Shown: positions 1 to 8,717 of the stretch, piece by piece
How the letters are laid out: each line of letters opens with the position of its first letter
Position numbering within the stretch: the stretch's first letter is position 1
Assembly (NCBI GenBank): GCA_937969415.1
Contig: CALBWK010000148.1
Coordinates: 1-41,791 of the forward strand
Direction of reading: 5' to 3'
DNA from: an uncultured Saprospiraceae bacterium
GTDB lineage: Bacteria; Bacteroidota; Bacteroidia; Chitinophagales; Saprospiraceae
Length of the DNA stretch: 41,791 nt
Made by a program: the position numbers and the translations under genes
Notes under the pieces: generated by a model
What the model was told of the DNA's origin: nothing
Database searches by the model: none
Seen by the model: only the letters and a program-made list of their open reading frames with translations

Positions 1-2061
1 GAGTCGGCCATTGTCCATATCGATCCAGAGCTTGACGGCACCTAGCGTAGAGCTGCCCACAGAAACCTGTGTCACCTTTCTTATCGGGTACTTGGTAACG
101 GTATTGCCCTTGACACCTCTTCCTTTGATATCGAGTGTGCCAAAATCAAAGTCGAATTGCTTTTTATGTGCTCGTGCACCAGCCGTCAGTTGGATAGAGA
201 CTACCTCAGATTCACCATTGGGTTGCACACTGAAATAGTATACTTTATTGTTTTTATGACCCGTCGTCAGGTCATACTCTTTGCTACGTGTGATGGCCGT
301 GACATTAAATCTTTTGGCCATTGCCTTACCGGACTTGGCGTCTAAGTAGATCATATTGTAGGTGGTACGATCATCCCCTTTCTTCCAGACATCTGCGTGC
401 AGGACATTCTTGCCTACAAAGACTTTGTCGCCCATCTTGACGACTCGCATCCACCCGCCTTTATTGAAGGCAATGATGTCATCTATATCAGAACATTCTT
501 TGATGAACTCGTGCTTCTTGAGCCCCGTGCCCACAAAGCCTTCCTCACGATCGAGGTAGAGCTTCGCATTCTTAGCCACAACCTTGACAGCCTTGATAGT
601 GTCCAATGTCGTGATGACTGTTTTTCTTTCTCTGCCTTTGCCATACTTTTCTAGTAAGTCCTCGAAGTAGGCAATCGCAAATTCTGTCAGATGCTTGAGA
701 TCATACTTGACTTGCTTCAGCTCTTCTTCCAAGGCCTTGAGTTGCTCTTCCGTCTTGAACTTGTTGTACTTAGAGATCTTCTTAATCCGGATCTCTGATA
801 ACCGCACAAGATCATCTTGCGTGATGTCTCTTCTGAGCTTGATCTTCCCTTTTGCAGCCTTGCCTCCAGGAGTGATCACATATTTGAGGAGTCCTTTCTT
901 GATGAGCTTGAGTGCTTCTTCATAAGACTCAGCCTCCTCTATATCTCGATAGATTCTATTCTCAATAAAGATTTTCTCAAGGCTGACTCCGTGCCACTTC
1001 TCCTCTAGCTCTTTCTTCTTTATCTCTAGTTCTAGCTTGAGTAGCCCTTTGGTATTGTCTGCTGAGATGCCAAGCAATTCTTCTACACCTAAGAAGACGG
1101 GTTTGTTGTCCATAATGACAACGGCATTAGGAGAGATAGAGACTTGACAATTGGTAAAGGCATAAAGCGCATCCATCGTCAGGTCTGGAGATACTCCTGT
1201 GGCCAATTCTAGAATCAACTCTACATCCGCAGCCGTATTATCCGTGACTTTTTTTATCTGGATCTTTCCTTTTTCGTTGGCTTTGAGGATGGAGTCTATG
1301 AGACTATTGGTTGTGACACCGTAAGGGAGCTCGCTAATCCTAAGCGTCTTTTTATCAACTTGCTCCAGTTTGGCTCGGACCTTTACCTTGCCACCTCTTT
1401 TTCCAGAGTTGTACTCCGCTACATCGATGTATCCACCCGTAGGGAAGTCAGGATAGATTTTGACTTTCTTGCCTTGGAGATGCTTGATAGAAGCTTTGAT
1501 CAGTTCTTGGAAATTGTGGGGTAGGATCTTAGTCGCGAGTCCGACGGCTATCCCTTCGACCCCTTGAGCGAGGACGAGCGGGAACTTCATCGGTAGGGTA
1601 ATCGGCTCTTTGTTCCGACCATCATAAGAGAGCTGCCACTCAGTAGTCTGTGGGTTGAAGGCCACGTGATTGGCAAACTTGGTCAGTCGTGCTTCTATAT
1701 ATCTTGCTGCTGCGGCAGAGTCACCAGTTCTATAGTCTCCCCAGTTCCCTTGCGTATCTATGAGCAGATCCTTCTGACCTAGATTGACTAGGGCTGCTCC
1801 GATGGCGGCATCTCCGTGCGGATGATACTGCATCGTCTGTCCGATAACATTGGCGACCTTATGGAATCTGCCGTCGTCTATCTTCTTGAGCGCATGGAGA
1901 ATCCTTCTTTGTACAGGTTTGAGTCCATCTTCTATAGCGGGGACGGCTCTTTCTAGGATGACATAAGAAGCATAATCTAGAAAATACTCCTTATACATAC
2001 CCTCTAAAGGGTGTCGCTTTCCACCTTTTTCACTGATGTCAATGGAACGAACTTTACTCAT
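1..2061 (-). CDS. parC: DNA topoisomerase IV subunit A (ParC), 3'-truncated by window edge
   Basis: Breakage-reunion subunit of topoisomerase IV, which decatenates daughter chromosomes together with ParE. The frame is open from an ATG at 2061 to the window edge, giving 687 residues; the C-terminal end is missing. Visible landmarks are the start of the cleavage domain (YFLDYASYVILERAVPAIED, about 27-45), the HPHGD motif at 80-84, and the AARY motif with the DNA-linking tyrosine at about 121. A GyrA-box-type beta-propeller region begins past about residue 500. The N-terminal wording fits Bacteroidota ParC better than GyrA. Oddity: the two classical quinolone-resistance positions after HPHGD are both Ala (residues 85 and 89). 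A TATATTTG box lies about 40 bp upstream. Function is highly likely; ParC over GyrA is by resemblance. Confidence 0.9.
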   Translation of the reverse strand, partial: MSKVRSIDISEKGGKRHPLEGMYKEYFLDYASYVILERAVPAIEDGLKPVQRRILHALKKIDDGRFHKVANVIGQTMQYHPHGDAAIGAALVNLGQKDLLIDTQGNWGDYRTGDSAAAARYIEARLTKFANHVAFNPQTTEWQLSYDGRNKEPITLPMKFPLVLAQGVEGIAVGLATKILPHNFQELIKASIKHLQGKKVKIYPDFPTGGYIDVAEYNSGKRGGKVKVRAKLEQVDKKTLRISELPYGVTTNSLIDSILKANEKGKIQIKKVTDNTAADVELILELATGVSPDLTMDALYAFTNCQVSISPNAVVIMDNKPVFLGVEELLGISADNTKGLLKLELEIKKKELEEKWHGVSLEKIFIENRIYRDIEEAESYEEALKLIKKGLLKYVITPGGKAAKGKIKLRRDITQDDLVRLSEIRIKKISKYNKFKTEEQLKALEEELKQVKYDLKHLTEFAIAYFEDLLEKYGKGRERKTVITTLDTIKAVKVVAKNAKLYLDREEGFVGTGLKKHEFIKECSDIDDIIAFNKGGWMRVVKMGDKVFVGKNVLHADVWKKGDDRTTYNMIYLDAKSGKAMAKRFNVTAITRSKEYDLTTGHKNNKVYYFSVQPNGESEVVSIQLTAGARAHKKQFDFDFGTLDIKGRGVKGNTVTKYPIRKVTQVSVGSSTLGAVKLWIDMDNGRL

Positions 2062-2101
2062 ATGCGCCTAATGTTTAATATCTAAGTCCTTGATAATATG
2101 G

Positions 2102-2109
2102 CAAATATA
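2102..2109 (-). promoter_or_regulatory. Candidate Bacteroidota -7 promoter element for parC
   Basis: On the minus strand this reads TATATTTG, an exact match to the Bacteroidota -7 consensus TAnnTTTG. It lies about 40 bp before the parC ATG, which would give a leader of roughly 30 nt. I see no convincing TTTG at -33, so this remains a candidate. Confidence 0.4.
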
Positions 2110-2277
2110 TGAAGAAGACTTTTGATATAAAGAATACTAGACGTGATTTCTTGAAGGGATAAACTGGCTTAGAATCAGTAGTAATGGATCTTCTAAGAAG
2201 TAAGAACAGGAATTTTTAGCATTCAGGAAAAGGAGGAACAGTAATACATATCTGGACTCTAGCCGGATAATCTACGC

Positions 2278-3366
2278 TTACAATTTGACTATACGTTCTA
2301 CGGATCTTTTCTTACCATCTGTCATCTCGAGGAAATACAGTCCCGCTTCTAGCTCATCTAAGTCCAAGGTGTGTGTGCCTTTCTGAGCAGAAAATGATTT
2401 GACTAAGTAGCCGGTAGAATTGTAGAGAGATAATTCCATTGCTTCTTTGATTGTAAGATTCAGAACATCTGTTGCGGGATTAGGGTAGTACTCTATATCC
2501 CAAGTTGTCTCGTTATCATTAGATGTGATACCACTGCTCTGGAAAAACAATTCGTAATCAGAAGTGATGGTGCAGTCGTTTATATCTGTTACCGTCACAA
2601 AGTAGTTGCCTGAGGGTAGATTGTCAAGATCCTCTGTTGCAGCTGTAAATCCTTGTGGGCCTGACCAAGCGTAGGTATATGGAGGCGAACCACCCTCTAC
2701 TTCTAAGTCAATAGAACCATCGCTTAATGAATCAGAAGTCGCTTCGACAATATCAAAATCCAAGCTTAGGGGCTCATCATAAATATTGCTCTCTATAGTT
2801 ACAACACCACCAGTAGCACAACCCGTGGCATCAGTAATAGCAATATCATAAGTCTCGCCGCCATCTCCACCAGTGAGAACAGCCAATTCATCAGAAGAAC
2901 TAAGATGATAAACAAAATATTGGTCAAAGGTTCCTCCTGTAGCACTTGTCCAAAGTATTTGATAAGGGGCGATCCCTTGTTCCACTTTTAAGTATACTTC
3001 AGCTATGTCCAATTTGCAATAATCATTTACAAGACTATCTATTTCTAAGGTCATCTGCTCAGGCTCTATTAACGTGTAGTCTTCGGTTAGTATTTGGTTT
3101 TGACTATCTGTTACTCTCAGTCTGTAAGTTCCTGCAGGTAACCCATTCAAACTTTGTTGATCGGAGTAAAACCCATTATCTCCAATCCACTGGTACTCAT
3201 ATGGTGGAAGTCCATTTTTGGCTACAGTTTCGATGATGCCATCAGGCTGACCGTTGAGACTATGACAAGTGACATTTCTGACATAAGTCTTGACGCTTAA
3301 GGGTTGCTGTTGTGTGTAGGCCGCTGAAGTGATAGCAAGGCAGAATAGAATTATCCAAGTTCTCAT
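2278..3366 (-). CDS. Secreted SprB-repeat protein with T9SS type A sorting domain
   Basis: 362-residue exported protein. It has an N-terminal signal peptide (about 1-19) and then three beta-sandwich repeats of the SprB/PKD-like kind. Each carries a PPYxYxW-type core and a GxYxxxVTD strand (about 25-100, 105-190 and 200-275). The C-terminal 75 or so residues are a type A T9SS sorting domain, starting at YYPNPATD and ending in an ELEAGLYFLEM strand. It should therefore cross the outer membrane by T9SS and be attached or released at the surface. SprB repeats occur in gliding adhesins, but this one is short and no enzymatic domain is visible. It stands alone between parC and a divergent sigma-factor operon. 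Adhesin role is inferred only. Confidence 0.8.
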   Translation of the reverse strand: MRTWIILFCLAITSAAYTQQQPLSVKTYVRNVTCHSLNGQPDGIIETVAKNGLPPYEYQWIGDNGFYSDQQSLNGLPAGTYRLRVTDSQNQILTEDYTLIEPEQMTLEIDSLVNDYCKLDIAEVYLKVEQGIAPYQILWTSATGGTFDQYFVYHLSSSDELAVLTGGDGGETYDIAITDATGCATGGVVTIESNIYDEPLSLDFDIVEATSDSLSDGSIDLEVEGGSPPYTYAWSGPQGFTAATEDLDNLPSGNYFVTVTDINDCTITSDYELFFQSSGITSNDNETTWDIEYYPNPATDVLNLTIKEAMELSLYNSTGYLVKSFSAQKGTHTLDLDELEAGLYFLEMTDGKKRSVERIVKL

Positions 3367-3870
3367 TGTTCTAGGTTGTGTGATTTAATGTAGGAAGTAC
3401 ACTTTCGTCTAAAAAGGCACACTCTATTCCAATAGCAATCTGCAGTCATACTTTTTTTGCTTGCTGTATGACAAAACGTCAATACAAGACTTCTTAAGCT
3501 TGATTGATTTACATATAAGTATTTATTGTAATATCTTAATCGTTAGAAGTTAGATGGTTATAGTGTCATTGAGTCGTATGACCGCTGCAGGTTAAGCCGA
3601 GAGAAATAATAGTTCACACACTAATTGTCGTACCAGATTAATTGACTAAAAAATCGCAGAGGCAAGCCATTGATAATCAGTCGATTACGTATTATGGTAG
3701 TTGTAATGAAGTTCTAATTGTTAAATTTAGATCACTTTATTAACACAAAACTGCCAACTTAACAACAGAACCGCAGATGATACTATTTAGATAGCAGCAA
3801 AGCTTAGCTGCTTGGCGTTCTAGTACTGTTATCAAATTAACTTGTTTAGTCCACGCTAACTTTAGCAATT
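3367..3870. other. Divergent intergenic region with a 7-bp inverted repeat
   Basis: 504 bp of AT-rich sequence between the SprB-repeat gene (-) and the ECF sigma gene (+). It must hold both promoters. The only structure I can point to is GTCATAC at 3445-3451 and its exact complement GTATGAC at 3466-3472, separated by 14 bp, on the SprB-gene side. No RNA gene or ORF was recognised. Confidence 0.4.
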
Positions 3871-4434
3871 ATGGAAATTACATTAGCTGTAAAAGAAAAC
3901 GAACAAGACTTTATCCAAGCCTGTATTCGCGAAGAAGAATGGGCTCAGAAAAAGCTTTACGAAAAGTATTATTCTACTATGTATCCAGTCTGTCTTAGAT
4001 ATGCGGTTGACGATAATGAAGCACTCGACATTTTGCACGAGGGCTTTATTAAGGTCTTTCGCCATATCAGTAAGTATACTGTTGGCACGTCTTTGGCTGC
4101 TTGGATAAGGAGAATAATGGTGAATACTTCTATCGACTTCTACAGAAAGAAAGCGAGAAGACGGACCGAGGATATCGATAAGGCCTATGGTGCTCATTTA
4201 GATGACCCAGGCGTAGTCAGTCAGATGGCAGCAGCGGAAATTATTGCAAGTTTGCAAGAATTATCTCCAGCCTATAGAGCTGTGTTCAATCTGTACGTCA
4301 TAGAAGGATTCTCTCACAGGGAAATTGCGGAGCAGTTAGGTATAACTGAAAGTACTTCTCGATCAAATCTGGTGAAAGCTAGAACGAAACTTAAGCACTT
4401 ACTTATCGCCAAAGGCGCAGTCAATGAGAGATAG
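3871..4434 (+). CDS. ECF-family RNA polymerase sigma factor
   Basis: 187-residue sigma-70 family protein with extracytoplasmic-function architecture. Region 2 covers about 24-95, including an ALDILHEGFIKVFRHI helix that binds core polymerase and the -10 element. Region 4 covers about 124-176, with the helix-turn-helix FSHREIAEQLGITESTSRSN. There is no region 3 and no N-terminal extension. Its last 11 bases overlap the start of the next gene, which encodes a membrane protein with anti-sigma-like repeats. That overlap implies translational coupling and a regulatory partnership. It presumably directs core polymerase to a small regulon in response to an envelope signal and may autoregulate; the regulon cannot be read from this window. 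Confidence 0.93.
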   Translation: MEITLAVKENEQDFIQACIREEEWAQKKLYEKYYSTMYPVCLRYAVDDNEALDILHEGFIKVFRHISKYTVGTSLAAWIRRIMVNTSIDFYRKKARRRTEDIDKAYGAHLDDPGVVSQMAAAEIIASLQELSPAYRAVFNLYVIEGFSHREIAEQLGITESTSRSNLVKARTKLKHLLIAKGAVNER

Positions 4435-6688
4435 TCAGTTTGATGACATATTAAAAAACAAACTGAACGGACTGACCTCCGACCAATCACCCGATTGGGC
4501 AAGGTTCCTTCAGGAAAAGCAGATCGCCGATAAGGCAGAGGCTACTCCTGACGCTATTGACCAAGACTTTGATGCTCAGGTAAAGGATAGCATCGATGCC
4601 CATAAAGAGACACGTGTACCACAATGGGCAGCATTTATAGACAAGAAGACCACTCTAGATAATGAAGCGGATTTTGATACTCAAGCAAGAGACGCTTTAC
4701 AAAAACATCAAACTCAATTACCATCCCAGTGGGATGCTTTCAAAGCTTATCGAGATAAGCAAACCGCAACAGACAGCCCTCATCCCAACTCAGGCAAAGA
4801 AATCACTATACTCCCTTTTGATACCCTTATAAAGGATACCCTGGGTGATTTTCAGTCTACCTCAAAACCCGATTGGGCTGCCTTTTTAGATTACAAGGCC
4901 AAGCACGAAGGTGTCGGTCCAGAGGCAGCACAGTTTGACCTACAAGTCAAAAAAGAATTAGAATCTTATCGTGCAGCTGAGACACCAGCGTGGGTCGCTT
5001 TCTTAGACAAGAAGACACAGTCGGACATCGACTACACAGCAGATGCGCCACACGTAGAGTTTGATGCAGAGGTAAGTTATCTCACAGATCAAGTTCAGGT
5101 GACGACACCTGCAGATTGGTCGGCATTCAAAGATTTCCGTGATAGTCATCAATTTGATTGGGATATCAAATCTACTATCGATGAATACCAATCAGATAGC
5201 ACGCCGCAGTGGGAGGCCTTCCTCAAGCGTAAAAAAGAAAAAGATGGCGTCATCGCCGATGTTGCTTTTGATAAAGGTATAGGCGGCACACTAGGCCGTG
5301 TTGCAGCAAAATACAATTCTAAGCATTGGCTGATGCTACAAGCACGTCTCCAACGCATAGCTGCACTCAGAAAAGGTATTGCATCCTACAAAGGTCTAGA
5401 AGCACTGTTTGTCGGATTGATGCTCTTTACCTTTAGTACACATATGGGCACGTTGATGGATAGTGTGTTGAGCCCTAAAGAGACTGTGCAAGAGGTTATG
5501 CCTATGGCTGAGGCTGTGATAGCCCAGCCCGAAGTTTCTTCAGCGGAGGAGTCAAGTTCAACTGCTACAGAAGCCAATGCATCAAGTATAGCCAATAGCA
5601 GTACAGGAATCGCTACAGCAGCAGCGCCCGTTGCTCAACAATCTATAACGAGCAGCGCTAAAAGAAATGCAGATACCCAACTTACAAGTTTAGCAAGTAG
5701 TGCTGCAGGCAACTCGAATGACTACAATAATAACTCTGCTCAACTGCCACTTGCAGAATCCACAAATAATACAACGCCAGCAGCAACTCTAGCGAAAGAG
5801 TCTGAAGCGTCAACAGAGAGACCAGCAGCGAAAGACTTAATGGCACAGCTGACTGATATCGTTACGGGACTAGATAGAAGGGGAGAAGAAAGAAGCTTAA
5901 AGTCTCCTGTCGCAGAAGCCTATGTCGATCCTAATATCAAGAAGACTTACTTAGACGAAGGGCACTGGTTGCACGTCTTCGGCGGAATGGAAATGAATCT
6001 TGTGACGACGCCGGCTGATCCTGAGACGGGGCTTCCTTCAAGATTAGCAAATCCATACGGTTATAATATCGAAGCCCTTTATTCTCGAGTCAAAGGAGAC
6101 TGGGAGTATGAGTTGGGCTTAGGCTTTAATGCTTTTAATTATGAGCCATTTACGGAGTTTATAGATGATGGTCAGTATGACTACAACTCGCTTGAAGGAC
6201 TCAACGAAGTTGTGTTCAGTAGAACTAAACTTAAGATGTTGTCTGTTCCAATGAAATTGAAATACCACTTTATCAACAATGGCAGATGGTCTATATATGG
6301 TGGAGCAGGGTTAAATCACGACTTTATCGCTCAAGTAGATTACGAGATTTCTGACGAGACTACTATTCCTAATCCTGGCGGACAAAGTAATCCACCTCCA
6401 CCACCTGTTGATTGGCCAAGTCTCTATGATGAGAGAACTTATACAACAGGCTTGTTTAACAATGGCCCTCTTGTAGAAGCTTTTGACGTCGCTACCAAGT
6501 CCAACAATTATATCCTTAGAGGCTCCCTCAGTCTCGGTGCCGAGAGAAATATCGGTAACAATGTTGCGGCCTACCTCCGTGCAGATTATCTCCCTACACT
6601 CTACAACACAGAGATAGGTCCATACAACGATCGTATCAATAAGTTGGCTGTAGGTATGGGCTTCAAGTTTAGAATTAAGGGGAAATAG
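4424..6688 (+). CDS. Dual-membrane-spanning anti-sigma-like protein: eight N-terminal modules, TM helix, outer-membrane beta-barrel
   Basis: 754 residues, overlapping the sigma gene by 11 bp. Residues 1-310 hold eight degenerate modules. Phe-Asp pairs start at 6, 49, 84, 132, 171, 213, 244 and 282, and a Trp follows 19 residues later each time (25, 68, 103, 151, 190, 232, 263; 20 later, at 302, in the last). The rough pattern is FDxxVKxxL, a linker, then PxWxAFLxKK. One hydrophobic segment lies at about 324-345. A Ser/Ala/Asn/Thr-rich linker (about 360-480) follows, then a PorT-like outer-membrane barrel from about 510. The single module resembles the short sigma-binding domain of Bacteroidota dual-membrane-spanning anti-sigma factors (Dma1 type), so I infer it sequesters the upstream sigma in the cytoplasm while its barrel sits in the outer membrane. 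The modules and layout are seen; the function is inferred. Confidence 0.72.
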   Translation: MRDSQFDDILKNKLNGLTSDQSPDWARFLQEKQIADKAEATPDAIDQDFDAQVKDSIDAHKETRVPQWAAFIDKKTTLDNEADFDTQARDALQKHQTQLPSQWDAFKAYRDKQTATDSPHPNSGKEITILPFDTLIKDTLGDFQSTSKPDWAAFLDYKAKHEGVGPEAAQFDLQVKKELESYRAAETPAWVAFLDKKTQSDIDYTADAPHVEFDAEVSYLTDQVQVTTPADWSAFKDFRDSHQFDWDIKSTIDEYQSDSTPQWEAFLKRKKEKDGVIADVAFDKGIGGTLGRVAAKYNSKHWLMLQARLQRIAALRKGIASYKGLEALFVGLMLFTFSTHMGTLMDSVLSPKETVQEVMPMAEAVIAQPEVSSAEESSSTATEANASSIANSSTGIATAAAPVAQQSITSSAKRNADTQLTSLASSAAGNSNDYNNNSAQLPLAESTNNTTPAATLAKESEASTERPAAKDLMAQLTDIVTGLDRRGEERSLKSPVAEAYVDPNIKKTYLDEGHWLHVFGGMEMNLVTTPADPETGLPSRLANPYGYNIEALYSRVKGDWEYELGLGFNAFNYEPFTEFIDDGQYDYNSLEGLNEVVFSRTKLKMLSVPMKLKYHFINNGRWSIYGGAGLNHDFIAQVDYEISDETTIPNPGGQSNPPPPPVDWPSLYDERTYTTGLFNNGPLVEAFDVATKSNNYILRGSLSLGAERNIGNNVAAYLRADYLPTLYNTEIGPYNDRINKLAVGMGFKFRIKGK

Positions 6689-6694
6689 TTGCCT

Positions 6695-6730
6695 CGCCGG
6701 CCGGCGTTCATTTTTGTCTTGAAACAAAAA
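6695..6730 (+). terminator. GC palindrome and short hairpin after the sigma/anti-sigma operon
   Basis: A perfect 12-bp palindrome, CGCCGGCCGGCG (6695-6706), lies just after the stop codon. It is followed by TTTTTGT (6711-6717) and ACAAAAA (6724-6730), which can pair as a 7-bp hairpin. A GC-rich palindrome followed by a T run resembles an intrinsic terminator, though the order is not textbook. The GC-rich block stands out from the AT-rich surroundings. Confidence 0.4.
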
Positions 6731-6773
6731 CAGCCTGCCCTGAGCGTAGTCGAATGGGAACCAAAAAATTCAA

Positions 6774-6899
6774 GGCTTATTTCATTTCTTAACGGTTATA
6801 AAAACTAAAATTCCTAAACGGGCTTAACTCGCCTTCGACTCAAACAGAACCCCGTTCTTAACGGAATTTGAGCCTTTAGAACCTAAAATGAAAGAAGCC
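6774..6899. repeat. Long imperfect inverted repeat (about 50-bp arms)
   Basis: The left arm starts GGCTTATTTCAT at 6774 and the right arm ends ATGAAAGAAGCC at 6899, matching at 11 of 12 positions as inverted complements. Inward, complementarity continues imperfectly over about 50 bp per arm to AAACGGG (6816-6822) and CCCCGTT (6850-6856). The decamer TTCTTAACGG also occurs as a direct repeat at 6786-6795 and 6855-6864. A motif CCTGAGCGTAGTCGAA-like block lies just upstream (about 6738-6754). From memory, similar intergenic repeats recur in Bacteroidota genomes, but I could not check this. It lies in the 356-bp gap before the next gene; nothing else was recognised there. Confidence 0.55.
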
Positions 6900-7044
6900 A
6901 AAGTTTAAATTTCACTTCTTCTAGATATAATTCTTCAGTGCTACCTAAGTAGGCGATTCGATTAGCCAATTCAGTAGATCTGGATTATCTTGCGTATATT
7001 ACAACTGTTGAGAAAAGTCTTCCAAAGTATTCGATGGTGTAATT

Positions 7045-7635
7045 ATGAAGTTAGGATGTGTAAGCCTGCAAATACTTTTGGTTTCACTCTTATTTATTGA
7101 CAATGCTAATTGTCAATATAGCTTAGAAATCAACACAGGTATTTCAGCTTTAGTTTATGAAAAAATCACAAGCATAAGCGTTGCAAATGATAGTAGAATT
7201 AGTTTTTCTCCATCCATTGGTGTCGAAGTCGTAAGAGCTCATAAGAACAATTTATTCTCACTGGCTACAAGTATTTCAAGGCATTCTAGAGAGTATTGGG
7301 AAATAGGCGTAATCACGACTATCAATGACGAAGCTTATTTAGTTTCTTCGACTAGTTTTTTATACACGAGAATATTAGCCAATAAACTTGGCTTAAGTGG
7401 GGGATTGAGTTATTTTAAGTTGTTTGGACGCATTGATCATCTTTCTGATTCAAGATCTTTATTGAGTTCTTACGATGTGCGGAGTAATCTCTTTACAGGT
7501 GACGTAGTCTTAAGTTTAGAGCAAAAAAGATTAAGGTATGCACTAGCATATAAATATTTTATAGGCAACAATAGAGCTATAAATGGTTCTTATCTTTTGG
7601 AATTTAGAATTGGCTATTTTATTTGCGCTAGGTAA
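7045..7635 (+). CDS. Exported protein of unknown function, possible small beta-barrel
   Basis: 196 residues. A signal peptide covers about 1-23, ending ANCQ. The rest is rich in alternating polar and hydrophobic segments typical of outer-membrane beta-strands, for example LGLSGGLSYFKLFG and RLRYALAYKYFIG, and the protein ends YLLEFRIGYFICAR. No catalytic motif or named domain was recognised. It lies downstream of the anti-sigma operon but is separated by a 356-bp gap with a long palindrome, so it is probably transcribed separately. A small outer-membrane barrel is the best guess. The C-terminus does not end in the usual aromatic residue. Confidence 0.6.
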   Translation: MKLGCVSLQILLVSLLFIDNANCQYSLEINTGISALVYEKITSISVANDSRISFSPSIGVEVVRAHKNNLFSLATSISRHSREYWEIGVITTINDEAYLVSSTSFLYTRILANKLGLSGGLSYFKLFGRIDHLSDSRSLLSSYDVRSNLFTGDVVLSLEQKRLRYALAYKYFIGNNRAINGSYLLEFRIGYFICAR

Positions 7636-7805
7636 GTTCTGTTGCAGACCTTAACTATGTTCTGGTATTTCTTTCCGTGCTCCAAAATGTATTATCCTGC
7701 AACTATATGTCACTTCCTACCTCTATAGGTGTTAAATTTTATTATTGATTGAATCTTAACTCCTGTTATTACACCTTTGCTTGAAATTAATCAGTCGCTT
7801 GAGTT

Positions 7806-8663
7806 ATGAAGTATGTACTACCTTTTGCTTTCCTACTCACCTTATGGAGTTGTAGTGATGACTCCACCTTAGTTATCGATCCTCAATCTACTCTCGGGGT
7901 AACTGTCGAGAAAATGAAGCGTGATTATAGTTTATTGCCAGAAGAAGCCATCAGCTTTAGTCTTGACTCTACAGTCCTGGCGCAGTATGCTCAGCCCACA
8001 GAAAAATATCCGCACGGTGTGATGGGTGATGATATCGAGGCGGAGCAGTTGGTCGTAGCGGTTGATGGTCAGTTTTATGATGTGATACTGAAGGGCGATT
8101 ACTTATTTGAGGATTTGCGACCGCGGATCTATGATGTGGATGGAGATGGTCTTTTGGAATTCATTACAATAAGGACCCACGTAGAGCGCGGCGCTGGTAT
8201 AGCTATCTATAAAGTAATCAATGAAGAACTTGTTGAGTATGCCTATGTAGCGGAGATCGGTTTTCTGACACGATGGCTTAATCTGGTGACCATCGATGAC
8301 TTAGATGACGATGGGGTAGTGGAGCTGGCTTGGATACAGACACCTCATATTGGAGGCATCCTAAAAGTAGCCAAGTTTAGCGGTGGAGAGATGACAGTTC
8401 TAGATGAGGCCGAGGAGCAGTACAGCAATCACTTAGGTAGGACGAGACAACTTTGTATGTCTGTACTGACTGCACAAGACAATCAGAAAGTATTTTATGT
8501 GCCTAGCCAAGCGGGCGATCAGATTGTTGGTTTTAGTTTCTCTAATAACCAACTCATAAAAGAAGAAACGATAGATCAGGAAGTAGATTTTTTGGTACCT
8601 CTGTCAGAGCAATATCCTTTTCAGAAAATTATTCTGGATCCCGTCAATTGTATTGATTTGTAA
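7806..8663 (+). CDS. Lipoprotein with VCBS/FG-GAP-like repeats
   Basis: 285 residues. A lipobox LWSC puts the acylated cysteine at position 16, followed by Ser-Asp-Asp. Two calcium-loop-like motifs typical of VCBS/FG-GAP beta-propeller blades are visible: YDVDGDGLLEFI and IDDLDDDGVVELAW. The blade-like segments around them include GAGIAIYKV and GGILKVAKFSG. The protein is short for a complete seven-bladed propeller, so it may be a partial propeller or a small Ca2+-binding domain. It is probably anchored in the outer membrane and of unknown substrate. It begins 170 bp after the previous gene and is closed by a strong intrinsic terminator at 8677-8714. Confidence 0.75.
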   Translation: MKYVLPFAFLLTLWSCSDDSTLVIDPQSTLGVTVEKMKRDYSLLPEEAISFSLDSTVLAQYAQPTEKYPHGVMGDDIEAEQLVVAVDGQFYDVILKGDYLFEDLRPRIYDVDGDGLLEFITIRTHVERGAGIAIYKVINEELVEYAYVAEIGFLTRWLNLVTIDDLDDDGVVELAWIQTPHIGGILKVAKFSGGEMTVLDEAEEQYSNHLGRTRQLCMSVLTAQDNQKVFYVPSQAGDQIVGFSFSNNQLIKEETIDQEVDFLVPLSEQYPFQKIILDPVNCIDL

Positions 8664-8676
8664 GTAGCTCCTTTAG

Positions 8677-8714
8677 AACCATCCTAAGACTGCGTGTCTG
8701 AAGGTGGTTTTTTT
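8677..8714 (+). terminator. Intrinsic terminator after the VCBS-like lipoprotein gene
   Basis: The arms AACCATCCTAAGAC (8677-8690) and GTCTGAAGGTGGTT (8696-8709) pair over 14 positions with one G-U pair and two mismatches. The loop is 5 nt and a T tract follows immediately. It begins 14 bp after the stop codon. Confidence 0.8.
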
Positions 8715-8717
8715 ATT

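Noticed and set aside
11-1008. Several plus-strand open frames of 60 to 85 codons
   Set aside because: They are antisense to parC, which is continuous in the other direction through the whole segment.
6311-6727. Open frame of 138 codons on the minus strand
   Set aside because: Antisense to the beta-barrel end of the anti-sigma-like gene; no motif and a likely shadow of its codon pattern.
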